Source: a virus
Virus record (IMG/VR): IMGVR_UViG_3300040801_001873
Coordinates: 1-28,749 of that record
Direction: 5' to 3' (one strand)
DNA length: 28,749 nt
Of the stretch, positions 14,945 to 23,113 are shown piece by piece; positions within the stretch are counted from its first letter, which is position 1; the number at the start of each line of letters is the position of its first letter. Under the pieces are notes generated by a model. That model saw only the letters and a program-made list of their open reading frames with translations. It searched no databases and had not been told where the DNA came from. The translations under genes and the position numbers were made by a program.

Positions 14945-16507
14945 ATGAGCGAAAATAGAATATCAATAATATATGAGGCTAAAGACAAAGTTTCGGGTTT
15001 TCTTAAAAAGTTTCGTTCAAGTAGTAAAAAGACTGAAAATTCGGTTGTTAGGAATAACAGACGTATAAATCAATCATTTAGACAAACTCAAACACATATA
15101 AGGGGGTTATTAGGTGCTGCCACTCGGTTAAGTATGTTATTTGGCGCTGGTTTCGGAATAAGAACTCTAATAGATGATAGAAAAGAATTCGAAAAATTAG
15201 AAGCTAATATGAGAATATTGCTAGGTTCTACTGAAAAAGCAGCAGTGGCTATGAGAGATTTACAAAAATTCACTACTGAAACTCCTTATCAGATAGCACA
15301 AGTTACTGAAAGTTGGTCAATGTTAGCACAATTTGGTATAGCACCGACCATGGATGAGTATACCGCAATGGGTGATGTCGCATCGTCTGTTGGTAAAGAT
15401 ATAGGAGCTCTTTCTAACGCTGTTATAAACGCTACCACAGGAGAATTCGAAACACTAAAGCAATTCGGTATTCAAATGAGAAAAGACGGTGATAAATTAC
15501 AAGCAAACTTTAGAGGGACAATATACGAAATAGATAACACAAGTGATGCTATTAAAGATTGGATTGTTGAAATGGGTAGAACAAAAGGAATTTCTGGTTC
15601 GATGGGAGGGCAAATGGCTACATTAGGTGGTATGTTTTCAAACCTAAGAGATAAGTTATTTGAAGTCAACACTGAAATAGCGGAGAAATTTAGACCTCAA
15701 ATAACAAGTGTAGTTAGTGTTCTTGGTGGTTTTATAACAAAAATACCAGGTATGATAGACTGGATATTAAAATATAAAAGAGAGATACAAGCATTTGGTG
15801 GTATGTTAGTTACTATATTCGCAGTAAGACGTATTACTGGGTTTTTAAAAGGTTTGAGAGACGTTAATAGTGTGTTTAGAATGTTTAATAAGACGGTGAA
15901 TGCTAATAAACTTATTGTCATTTTATGGGCATCGATACAAGCCTTGATGATATTAAGGAGATTATGGGAGGGATTTAGAGAAAGTTTCGGACATATGATA
16001 GGCTTAGATGTTTCAGAATCAAGTGCTTTAGGGACTTATACCAAGAATCAAAAAGTAATAGAATCTTTTAAACAACAACAAGAAGAATTACAGGAACAAT
16101 TTGATAAAGGGACTATATCTATTAATGAATATCAAAACGAAATGGATAGGCTTTTTAATAACCCTAAATATATTAGGAACTTAAAAAGTCAAGAAAATTT
16201 ATTAAAACAACACCCGGAATTAGCGGAAAAGTATAAAGCGCTAACATCGAAAACGACAGACGAATTGACGATAGACGACTTAATTAAACAGACTCAATCT
16301 GAAATGAAAAAAGCAGAGTCTAACATTGAACAAGAATATGGTATATCAGCAAACGTAAATAGAACAGCAAAACACATAACAATAAACATAGGCAAACAAA
16401 TTGAAACTCTTAATCTTATGCCACAAACTTTAACAGAAGGAGAGTACGATTTAGAGGAAAGGATGACGCAACTATTCAGGAGAATTATTGTTAATATGAG
16501 TACATAA
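14945..16507 (+). CDS. Tail tape measure protein
   Basis: This protein sets tail length and is ejected with the DNA. The first 60 residues are highly basic and probably coiled (VSGFLKKFRSSSKKTENSVVRNNRRINQSF). Residues 75-220 hold the conserved tape measure domain (FEKLEANMRILLGSTEKAAVAMRDL, TPYQIAQVTESWSML, YTAMGDVASSVGKDIGAL, ATTGEFETLKQFGI). Hydrophobic stretches near 265-345 (GGFITKIPGMIDWIL, FGGMLVTIFAVRRI, LIVILWASIQALMILRRLW) could insert in the host membrane. At 520 residues it is short; by the usual rule of about 0.15 nm per residue the tail would be under 80 nm long. Confidence 0.9.
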   Translation: MSENRISIIYEAKDKVSGFLKKFRSSSKKTENSVVRNNRRINQSFRQTQTHIRGLLGAATRLSMLFGAGFGIRTLIDDRKEFEKLEANMRILLGSTEKAAVAMRDLQKFTTETPYQIAQVTESWSMLAQFGIAPTMDEYTAMGDVASSVGKDIGALSNAVINATTGEFETLKQFGIQMRKDGDKLQANFRGTIYEIDNTSDAIKDWIVEMGRTKGISGSMGGQMATLGGMFSNLRDKLFEVNTEIAEKFRPQITSVVSVLGGFITKIPGMIDWILKYKREIQAFGGMLVTIFAVRRITGFLKGLRDVNSVFRMFNKTVNANKLIVILWASIQALMILRRLWEGFRESFGHMIGLDVSESSALGTYTKNQKVIESFKQQQEELQEQFDKGTISINEYQNEMDRLFNNPKYIRNLKSQENLLKQHPELAEKYKALTSKTTDELTIDDLIKQTQSEMKKAESNIEQEYGISANVNRTAKHITINIGKQIETLNLMPQTLTEGEYDLEERMTQLFRRIIVNMST

Positions 16508-16521
16508 AAAAATATAATAAA

Positions 16522-17337
16522 ATGGCTGAAAGATTTTTCATAGAAGACCCAAGACGAACGGGTGATAGGAAGTTAGATCAAACTTATGATAATATAAGAG
16601 ATAACAACGAAGATGATATAAAGATTAAAGCAAACCCTTTACAATCATTAAGTAACTTTATATCAACAGGGGCTGATAACAGGCTGTTTAATCAAGCATT
16701 TGATATTGGTAGGCAATTGGGTTTAGGTTATGACCAAATAAAGACTTTAATAAGATTTTTTTTATTACCTGAAAAACAAACAGGTGAATGGGACGAAGAA
16801 AGACGAACTAGTAAATTAGGGACAAAGATAGATAAATATACGCTAATAGAATGGGTATCAGACGACGGAGAAGAATTTGAATTATTTATGGAAATAGCAT
16901 TTGTTACTTTAGAAAATAAAAACGAATGGGTAAAAACACATATACCTGGTATGAAAGGTAGTTTCAAAGAGTGGTTATATAATGATGACACACAAATATC
17001 TATTTCAGGTTTGTTATTTGGACAACCTAAACAAACATGGAGAAATACAGGAGGGGATTTTTCTTACCAACAAACAGACTATAATATACTGCCTATTGAT
17101 GACATAGAAATTTTAAGAAACCTTAAAGAATATATAGGACCAGTTTCTATTACTAATACCACTTTAAATCAAATGGATGTATATGAAATAATAGTAACAG
17201 ACTTAACAATAGGTGAAAGTGAAACATACAAAAATGCCGTAACATTCACATTATCAGCAATTTCAGATGATAGTGAATTTGATGATAGTGTTATAGCACC
17301 AACACAAGATAAGATAACTTATTTTGGAAATCAATAA
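16522..17337 (+). CDS. Tail/baseplate protein after the tape measure (DUF6046-like)
   Basis: This 271-residue protein follows the tape measure and precedes the hub gene, the slot of Mu gp43 (gpN). The amino end is charged (FFIEDPRRTGDRKLDQTYDNIRD). The middle and end are beta-rich, with ISISGLLFGQ and LKEYIGPVSITNTTLNQMDVYEIIVTDL...AVTFTLSAISDDSEFD, reminiscent of the baseplate adaptor proteins that bind the tube end (LysM or gp53-like). I link it to DUF6046 of Bacteroidota phages from memory and by position, so the family name is tentative; a structural tail role is likely. Confidence 0.6.
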   Translation: MAERFFIEDPRRTGDRKLDQTYDNIRDNNEDDIKIKANPLQSLSNFISTGADNRLFNQAFDIGRQLGLGYDQIKTLIRFFLLPEKQTGEWDEERRTSKLGTKIDKYTLIEWVSDDGEEFELFMEIAFVTLENKNEWVKTHIPGMKGSFKEWLYNDDTQISISGLLFGQPKQTWRNTGGDFSYQQTDYNILPIDDIEILRNLKEYIGPVSITNTTLNQMDVYEIIVTDLTIGESETYKNAVTFTLSAISDDSEFDDSVIAPTQDKITYFGNQ

Positions 17338-17343
17338 TATACT

Positions 17344-18750
17344 ATGAGTACATATATAATAGAACATCATATATCTGTTTATACTGGTAAGCAAAAGTTT
17401 CAAAGACTAATGGCTTATGATAGTAATATTGTTTCAGACGTAAATGAAACAGCAGATACTTTTACTTTTAAATTACCTAAACACACCTTATTTGTTAGAC
17501 ATATAGACAGAGAAGAGGGTCAAAAAGCAGGTTCAATTTTCTCTATTAAATTAAACGATGGAACATTTTACGAGGTAGAACAGGGTTCTTTAATAAGGTG
17601 TTATATATCACACAAGAATAATACGAGAAATTCTAACTTTGAAGACCCTGAAAGACAAATGAGAGAGGGATTAGACCCTGTTATAAGATACTTTAAGATA
17701 GACAGAGTAGAATTGAGTGACCAAGGAGGAGAGATTATATGTTTAGATGAGGCATATTTTGACTTTACAAGGTTAAATAGTTTTCAAAAATCATGGAATA
17801 ATGTAAATGTGTATGAAATATTAAGGCAGATAGGCTTTGCTCAAATGAGTTCTGACCAAGCTCCTGACTTACAACAAGTTAAAAGAAATGCGGTAGCATG
17901 GGACACTAAACTTTCTATACAATTAGGAGAAAGAATGAGACCTGGAGAATTTTTGAAATTAATAGTAGATAGTTATGATAGTCTTTATGCCTATTTTTTA
18001 AACCTACCGTCCGATACCTATTCGTATTCTGCGCCTGATGGTATGTCAATAAGAAGGACTGAAAGGTCTATACTAATGATAGGGTGGAAATTTTGGGATT
18101 GGGAGCAAGTCAGATTAGACGGCAAGAATGATGATGTATTTCAAACCCCTGGAACAAATAGAGGTAATAATAGAATGTTAGACTTTTTATATACCAGACA
18201 GATACAAGTAACACCAGACGGATTAAATGTAGAAACTGGTAATAGAATACCTAAAAAGTTTTCTTATCCTTATAGACCAGGCTATTTGCCCATTATACAA
18301 AGTGATTTTACTTTTAAATCTGATAGAGAAAATACTTTAGTAAGAATAACATCTAAATTAACCAACGCCAATCAATTACCAGAAGGTGACTTTACAGAGG
18401 AACAATTAAGAGAAGGAGCTAATTTATTAAGAAAATCATCATTCCCGTTAGATATAAGAGAAAGTGACGCTGATAATATAATAACTGTTAATTATGATTT
18501 TGAAATAGAACAAGAAACATTAGACAAAATGGCAGAGCTAATATATTACAGGAATATAAATGTTCATTTTGAAGGGTCAATACAAACTATGGGGGTATTT
18601 TCAGTTAGAAAAGGGGAACTTATAGAATTAACTTACAAAGATATTGACGAAAAAGGCGATGTTGTTGAACTATATTTTTGTGAAAGAAATGATATAACCG
18701 TAGATAAAAACGGATGGAAACAAAAAATCATGCTTAATAAAGCATTTTAA
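17344..18750 (+). CDS. Tail hub protein (Mu gp44 / P2 gpD-like)
   Basis: This 468-residue protein takes the place of the baseplate hub that joins tube, spike and wedges. The amino end (IIEHHISVYTGKQKFQRLMAYDSNIVSDVNETADTFTFKLP) looks like the first tube-like barrel of hub proteins. Residues 165-260 hold a mixed domain with RPGEFLKLIVDSYDSLYAY, and the end (GVFSVRKGELIELTYKDIDEKGDVVELYFCE) is a second barrel. It is followed by the spike gene, as in Mu (gp44 then gp45). The assignment rests on order, length and fold pattern. Confidence 0.65.
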   Translation: MSTYIIEHHISVYTGKQKFQRLMAYDSNIVSDVNETADTFTFKLPKHTLFVRHIDREEGQKAGSIFSIKLNDGTFYEVEQGSLIRCYISHKNNTRNSNFEDPERQMREGLDPVIRYFKIDRVELSDQGGEIICLDEAYFDFTRLNSFQKSWNNVNVYEILRQIGFAQMSSDQAPDLQQVKRNAVAWDTKLSIQLGERMRPGEFLKLIVDSYDSLYAYFLNLPSDTYSYSAPDGMSIRRTERSILMIGWKFWDWEQVRLDGKNDDVFQTPGTNRGNNRMLDFLYTRQIQVTPDGLNVETGNRIPKKFSYPYRPGYLPIIQSDFTFKSDRENTLVRITSKLTNANQLPEGDFTEEQLREGANLLRKSSFPLDIRESDADNIITVNYDFEIEQETLDKMAELIYYRNINVHFEGSIQTMGVFSVRKGELIELTYKDIDEKGDVVELYFCERNDITVDKNGWKQKIMLNKAF

Positions 18751-18766
18751 ATATAAATAATGTGTT

Positions 18767-19294
18767 ATGAGTAAGAAACTTATAGATTATATGAGAAAAG
18801 CATTAGATAAGAATGACAGGAGTTATTCTGAAATGATGAGAGTGGTAGCAGTTTATCCTGAAAACAGGACGGTAGATTGTGTTAGATTGATACCTGATAT
18901 ACCAGAAGATGATAGGTTAGTAGAGAATGTTAAATTAAGTTCATCTAATGACGGTATATATAACTTACCAGCAATAAACTCTAATGTGGTTGTCTCGTTT
19001 GAAGAAAGGACTGCTCCATATGTTACTCTTTATTCTGCTGTATCACAGGTATATATACAAACGACTGTTCAACAAGGCGGTGGCGGAATTGACGTAGCAG
19101 ATAAAATAGACATATATAATAACGATATGGATATACTTACTATAATGGAGGGACTGGTTCAATTACTAAGGGACTTTAAAGTACAAACTGCATGGGGGCC
19201 TAGTGCCACAGCAACTCCTGATATAGTTGATAAAATAAATGAATTAGAATCAGATATAGAAAAATTGTTTATACAAACACAAGATAGAACATAA
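18767..19294 (+). CDS. Baseplate spike/assembly protein (Mu gp45 / gpV-like)
   Basis: This 175-residue protein is probably the OB-fold spike that sits under the hub and pierces the membrane. Residues about 22-95 show the pattern of that fold: MRVVAVYPENRTVDCVRLI, VENVKLSSSNDGIYNLPAINSNVVVSFEERTAPYVTLYSAV, which matches spike proteins where 'V-x-L' strands lead to a GSxVLVxF segment. A glycine run (QQGGGGIDV) follows, then a helical end. It begins 16 bases after the hub gene and is followed within five bases by an unknown gene. Confidence 0.65.
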   Translation: MSKKLIDYMRKALDKNDRSYSEMMRVVAVYPENRTVDCVRLIPDIPEDDRLVENVKLSSSNDGIYNLPAINSNVVVSFEERTAPYVTLYSAVSQVYIQTTVQQGGGGIDVADKIDIYNNDMDILTIMEGLVQLLRDFKVQTAWGPSATATPDIVDKINELESDIEKLFIQTQDRT

Positions 19295-19298
19295 AGAT

Positions 19299-19763
19299 AT
19301 GCCTTTTGATAAAATATCATTTAAGAATGAAATACTCGAATACCCTGAAAGTTTAGAAATTTTTACTGAAAACTTTGAGATAGGGTTTAATAAAATGGTT
19401 GCTACTATGATACCGACCTTACCAGCAGACACTTTATTTTGGGGTTTAGTATTAAGAAATGAATTATCAATAACTATACAGAATATAAATAACGGGACGA
19501 CGGAGATTTCAGAGTTTGTAGAATTTTTTCATACAGCATTGGAGAGTAAAGCAGCAGCAATGGCTTTAGCAATAACAAATTTAGGAACTTTTACGGCTGG
19601 TCCTCCTACTGATATTATAGACTTAAGGAGAGATGCTGAAAACGATTTTAAATTTGATAGTGTTTCTGAAGCCTATGATGATGTGATAGATTTAGTAGTA
19701 TTATGGTTACAAACAGGAACTGCTACCAATAATTCGACAGGAGTAACTATAACTTGGAATTAA
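19299..19763 (+). CDS. Hypothetical tail protein, 154 aa
   Basis: I do not recognise this protein. It is acidic and mostly helical, with an alanine-rich stretch (FHTALESKAAAMALAITNLGTF) near residues 75-97 and a Thr/Asn-rich end. No signal peptide or membrane helix is convincing. It follows the spike gene directly and is the last gene before the promoter that starts the fibre block, so a baseplate or fibre-attachment role is plausible but unproven. Confidence 0.65.
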   Translation: MPFDKISFKNEILEYPESLEIFTENFEIGFNKMVATMIPTLPADTLFWGLVLRNELSITIQNINNGTTEISEFVEFFHTALESKAAAMALAITNLGTFTAGPPTDIIDLRRDAENDFKFDSVSEAYDDVIDLVVLWLQTGTATNNSTGVTITWN

Positions 19764-19775
19764 TTTCTAAAGAGT

Positions 19776-19791
19776 AAATTTTTATATATAG
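19776..19791 (+). promoter_or_regulatory. Phage promoter motif, exact copy (aaatttttatatatag)
   Basis: Exact 16-mer ending 22 bases before the ATG of the long tail fibre at 19813, followed by aataaaacataatattttaaa. It gives the fibre block its own transcript start. Confidence 0.75.
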
Positions 19792-19812
19792 AATAAAACA
19801 TAATATTTTAAA

Positions 19813-21801
19813 ATGTCTAAACTATCAAGAACACAATTAAAGACTAAGAATAATAACTTAATTAAAGAAAATTTTAATCAAGAGATTACTGGTCCTATAC
19901 ACAATGAAATAAATGAAGACTTTATAGACAGTTTTCATACTGATGCTGATGCTTATACTAAAGCTCAAGTAGATAGTCTGATAGGCTCTACTACAATAGG
20001 GGAATTACTAGATGTAGAGTTTTTAGGTTTAGAAAATTATAACGTATTATCATATAATGCTGGCGTATGGAGTAATGAAAATATTGATGATAGATACTAC
20101 AGAAAAGACGAGGTATATAATTCTGGCGAAACTCTTACAGCAACAGAAATAGAAGATACTTTTTATAAAAAGACGGGTGGTTTAATAGACGGCACTGTTA
20201 CTATAAGTGGTAATTTAACCGTCCAAGGCACCGAAACAATAGTAAATACTGATAATTTGTATGTAAAAGACAATCTAATACTTTTGAATAGTGGCGAAAC
20301 TGGCACAGGCGTAAGCGCCGTAAGAGCCGGGGTTCAAATAGACAGAGGAACATTAGACGATTACCTTTTCATTTTTGATGAATTAAGTGGCTGGTTTAGA
20401 GTAGGACAAAGTGGTGAAACACAAGCAGTAGCAACAAGAGAAGACAGTCCAACAAACAATAGTATAATGATATGGGATGGAACTGAAAATAAATTAGTTT
20501 CAAGTGATATAACTAACATATCAACAGATTATACTTTAACTGGTAATGATACAAGTATATGGACAACAGGTGCCATTCAAGATTATGTAGGTGCAGAAAT
20601 AACATCGTTAAATATATCAAATTACTATAACAAAACAGAAAGTGATAATAGATATGTAGAGTTAGCTGGTGATACTATGACAGGTAGTTTAAGTTTAGGT
20701 TCAAGTTTATTTTTCACTGCCGGTAATCAAAGAATTCATTCAACTATAAATGGTTTAGTTATTAATTATAATCAAGGAGGTAATTTAAATTACTTTGGTG
20801 GTGGTACAGCAACTTTATTTCAATTAAATACAAGTGGACAAATGATATTAAACGGCACACAACCAGTTAATTCTATAAGTAATAATAGTGCAGATGCGGC
20901 AAATGTGAATGAATTATGGACAACAAGCGCTATTCAAGATTATGTAGGAAATGAGATAACATCTTTAAATATATCAAATTACTATAATAAAACTGAAAGC
21001 GACGATAGGTATTTATTAAAGAGTAACAATTTGAGCGATTTAACAAACACAACAACAGCAAGGAGTAATTTAGGTTTAGGTTCTATGGCGACACAAGATA
21101 GTATTTATTACTATAACAAGACAGAAACTGATAATAGGTATGTAGAGGTTGCCGGTGACACAATGACTGGTAGTTTGAATATAGATGGTAGATTAGATGT
21201 TAATAACTCTTTGTTAAGTTATATAGATTTAAATACGAGTACAAACGACGCGAGATGGCAATGTGGAGCAAATAGTAGTAGTATAGGATCAAATGATAGT
21301 AATATTGAGTTTATTGCGAGAGAAAATTTAAGCCCTTCCATTAGCGGTAACGCTGGTTATTTACAATTAAACGGTAATACAATTATAAACGGTATAGTCG
21401 AAACTTCTATATTGACGGCTTATGATGTTTATGATACTGATACAACATCAACTGGGGTTTTTTATTATGGTATTGATAGTAATTATACTAGTAGTATGGG
21501 TGGTGATGAACGCGCCTATAGGAAAATAAACTTATACGAAACAGGAGATAAAAAAATAAACATAGTATACGGTGGTTTAAATAGCGCAGGAGGAGTTTTC
21601 CCTAGTAATAAAAAAATAGAGTTTGAGATACCAATAGAAGCGCATAATACAATGAATTTAAATATATATAGTGGTTCAAATAGTATAATATGGTTATATG
21701 AAGATTTTGGAACAAGAGAGGTCGTAGATGGTGATAGATTTATTTTTTATTTTTATATACATTCTAATGAAATATACGCAAATTGGGTAAAAACACATTA
21801 A
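19813..21801 (+). CDS. Long tail fibre protein with repeated YYNKTESDNRY modules
   Basis: This 662-residue protein is a trimeric-fibre type, rich in Ser, Thr, Asn and Gly. The shaft carries repeated motifs typical of phage fibres: ADAYTKAQVDSLI near residue 55, DDRYYRKDEV near 95, and YYNKTESDNRYVELAGDTMTG near 271, repeated as YYNKTESDDRY (about 391) and YYNKTETDNRYVEVAGDTMTG (about 433). A GTVTISGNLTVQGTETI...LYVKDNLILLNSG region near 135-165 is another known fibre module. The end (IYSGSNSIIWLYEDFGTREVVDGDRFIFYFYIHS) is beta-rich and may trimerise or bind. It probably recognises the host surface. No self-cleaving chaperone motif was seen. Confidence 0.82.
   Translation: MSKLSRTQLKTKNNNLIKENFNQEITGPIHNEINEDFIDSFHTDADAYTKAQVDSLIGSTTIGELLDVEFLGLENYNVLSYNAGVWSNENIDDRYYRKDEVYNSGETLTATEIEDTFYKKTGGLIDGTVTISGNLTVQGTETIVNTDNLYVKDNLILLNSGETGTGVSAVRAGVQIDRGTLDDYLFIFDELSGWFRVGQSGETQAVATREDSPTNNSIMIWDGTENKLVSSDITNISTDYTLTGNDTSIWTTGAIQDYVGAEITSLNISNYYNKTESDNRYVELAGDTMTGSLSLGSSLFFTAGNQRIHSTINGLVINYNQGGNLNYFGGGTATLFQLNTSGQMILNGTQPVNSISNNSADAANVNELWTTSAIQDYVGNEITSLNISNYYNKTESDDRYLLKSNNLSDLTNTTTARSNLGLGSMATQDSIYYYNKTETDNRYVEVAGDTMTGSLNIDGRLDVNNSLLSYIDLNTSTNDARWQCGANSSSIGSNDSNIEFIARENLSPSISGNAGYLQLNGNTIINGIVETSILTAYDVYDTDTTSTGVFYYGIDSNYTSSMGGDERAYRKINLYETGDKKINIVYGGLNSAGGVFPSNKKIEFEIPIEAHNTMNLNIYSGSNSIIWLYEDFGTREVVDGDRFIFYFYIHSNEIYANWVKTH
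20559..21184 (+). repeat. Coding repeats in the tail fibre gene
   Basis: Units near 20559-20690 and 20917-21013 share long identical runs (for example attcaagattatgtagg and aaatatatcaaattactataa). A third partial unit lies at 21109-21184 with the same YYNKTE...TMTGSL coding. Such repeats allow the fibre shaft to lengthen or shorten by recombination. Confidence 0.7.
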
Positions 21802-21806
21802 AAAAT

Positions 21807-22457
21807 ATGAATTTTGAATACAACAATAGTAAATTAAAAGAAGACCTTCATTTATACTATAAAATGAGTGAGTTAAACCCTGTAAAAGATTATAATGGGA
21901 CAAACGATGCTAGCACAATTGTAGGTACGACACCAACTATATCGCCATATGCAATGGTTGATAAATGTTTACTTTTTAATAGCGGTAGAATAGTAGCAGA
22001 CGATGATAAGAATATAACAAATACAAATGATATAACAATAAGTGCATGGGTTAGACCTGATGTGGCTTCTTCATATAATTGTATAGCGCGAGCAGGAACA
22101 AATAATACGTATGGAGTGTTTTTTGGTAATGCTGCTGGTTCAAATTCTTTTTTTCACTTTGATTCTGGAACAAGAGGTAGTGCAGCTTCTGTTGGTTTAG
22201 GTGTCTTTCAACACGTTTCTTTTGTTTATGACCATTCAAGCACTAGCATGAAAATATATGTTAACGGAGAATTAAAATCAACAACAAGTAGGCAAATGGG
22301 TTATTTAAATCCAACTGCTTGGGTTATAGGTAGTGATGGTTCAAATCATTTTAACGGTAAGATAGATGAAATAATGATACATCATAGAGCATTAAGTGAT
22401 GACGAAATAGAAAAATTATATTTATATTATAATAGAATTAATAAAAGTTTTTATTAA
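21807..22457 (+). CDS. LamG/concanavalin A-like lectin protein, receptor-binding candidate
   Basis: The best start is the ATG at 21807 (MNFEYNNSKLKEDLHLYY), giving 216 residues; a TTG at 21783 also opens the frame but overlaps the fibre gene. The protein is a LamG-like jelly roll: LYYKMSELNPVKDYNGTNDAS opening, ITISAWVRPD, FQHVSFVYD...MKIYVNGEL, then the hallmark NGKIDEIMIHHRALSDDEIEKLY closing. These domains bind sugars. Lying right after the fibre gene and in the same transcript, it is probably a fibre tip or baseplate-attached sugar-binding protein that sets host range. Confidence 0.82.
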   Translation: MNFEYNNSKLKEDLHLYYKMSELNPVKDYNGTNDASTIVGTTPTISPYAMVDKCLLFNSGRIVADDDKNITNTNDITISAWVRPDVASSYNCIARAGTNNTYGVFFGNAAGSNSFFHFDSGTRGSAASVGLGVFQHVSFVYDHSSTSMKIYVNGELKSTTSRQMGYLNPTAWVIGSDGSNHFNGKIDEIMIHHRALSDDEIEKLYLYYNRINKSFY

Positions 22458-22474
22458 GCCATTTTTCTAAAATA

Positions 22475-22490
22475 AAATTTTTATATATAG
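22475..22490 (+). promoter_or_regulatory. Phage promoter motif, exact copy (aaatttttatatatag)
   Basis: Exact 16-mer ending 19 bases before the ATG at 22509, followed by aaataaaatcataaaatc. It starts the second baseplate block. Confidence 0.75.
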
Positions 22491-22508
22491 AAATAAAATC
22501 ATAAAATC

Positions 22509-22799
22509 ATGCCTGAAAAAGATTGGAGAGACGTAGTAAATTACTTAAAAAAAGCTGGGATTGGAGCCATTTTCGTTATAATTTTAAATATAGTAATTAC
22601 TTGGAACGTCCATAGTTACAGAATAAATAAGATAGAAGAGAGTATATGTGTTAACGATAAGGAACATAGTGAAATGAAAACCGAATATCAAGCAACAAGA
22701 GAACAACTTATTGACTTTATGCCTACAATAAATATGAGATTACATTATATTGAAAAAGACGTAAAAGATATAAAGACAAAAATATATAACGGAAAATGA
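22509..22799 (+). CDS. One-helix membrane protein with coiled-coil tail, holin or spanin candidate
   Basis: This 96-residue protein has a short charged amino end (MPEKDWRDVVNYLKKAG), one clear membrane helix at about 17-34 (GIGAIFVIILNIVITWNV) and a charged, likely coiled tail (INKIEESI..., KTEYQATREQLIDF..., IEKDVKDIKTKI). The topology fits a single-span holin or an inner-membrane spanin. It shares an ATGA stop-start overlap with the next baseplate gene, so it is co-translated with late structural genes. It could instead be a membrane-anchored tail component. No endolysin is near. Confidence 0.7.
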   Translation: MPEKDWRDVVNYLKKAGIGAIFVIILNIVITWNVHSYRINKIEESICVNDKEHSEMKTEYQATREQLIDFMPTINMRLHYIEKDVKDIKTKIYNGK

Positions 22800-23113
22800 A
22801 AGACTTTTTATTAAATGATAATTTTGAAATAGTAATATCGAACGGCGACTTAGTCTTCACTGATTATAAAGAAACTAAAGAATTATTGAATCAGTATGTA
22901 AATTTAATAGTTTCATCCAACAAAGGAGATATAAGGAGCCAGCCTCTTTTAGGACTTAATTTAACTAAAAATATTAATAGTAAATTTATACCATCGGTAT
23001 TTAAAAGGGATTTAAATTTTAATATGAAAGAAAGTGGGTTACCTAAGATTAAATATAAACATTCTTTTAATGATGATCAATTACAAATTAAAATAAATAC
23101 AAACGTAAAATGA
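22796..23113 (+). CDS. Baseplate wedge protein (Mu gp46 / gpW / T4 gp25-like)
   Basis: This 105-residue protein resembles the small wedge protein that links the tube-sheath start to the baseplate arms. It has the family's opening (NFEIVISNGDLVFTDYKETKELLNQYVNLIVSSNKGDIRSQPLLGLNL), where 'xGDLxxxxg' is followed by a helix and 'kGdxxxxPxxGxxL'. The rest (LPKIKYKHSFNDDQLQIKINT) gives the closing strands. It overlaps both neighbours by ATGA, indicating coupled translation at fixed ratio. Confidence 0.72.
   Translation: MKDFLLNDNFEIVISNGDLVFTDYKETKELLNQYVNLIVSSNKGDIRSQPLLGLNLTKNINSKFIPSVFKRDLNFNMKESGLPKIKYKHSFNDDQLQIKINTNVK

Noticed and set aside
21655-21676. aatatatatagtgg resembling the promoter motif
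   Set aside because: Inside the fibre gene, lacks the aaattttt half and is not near a start codon.
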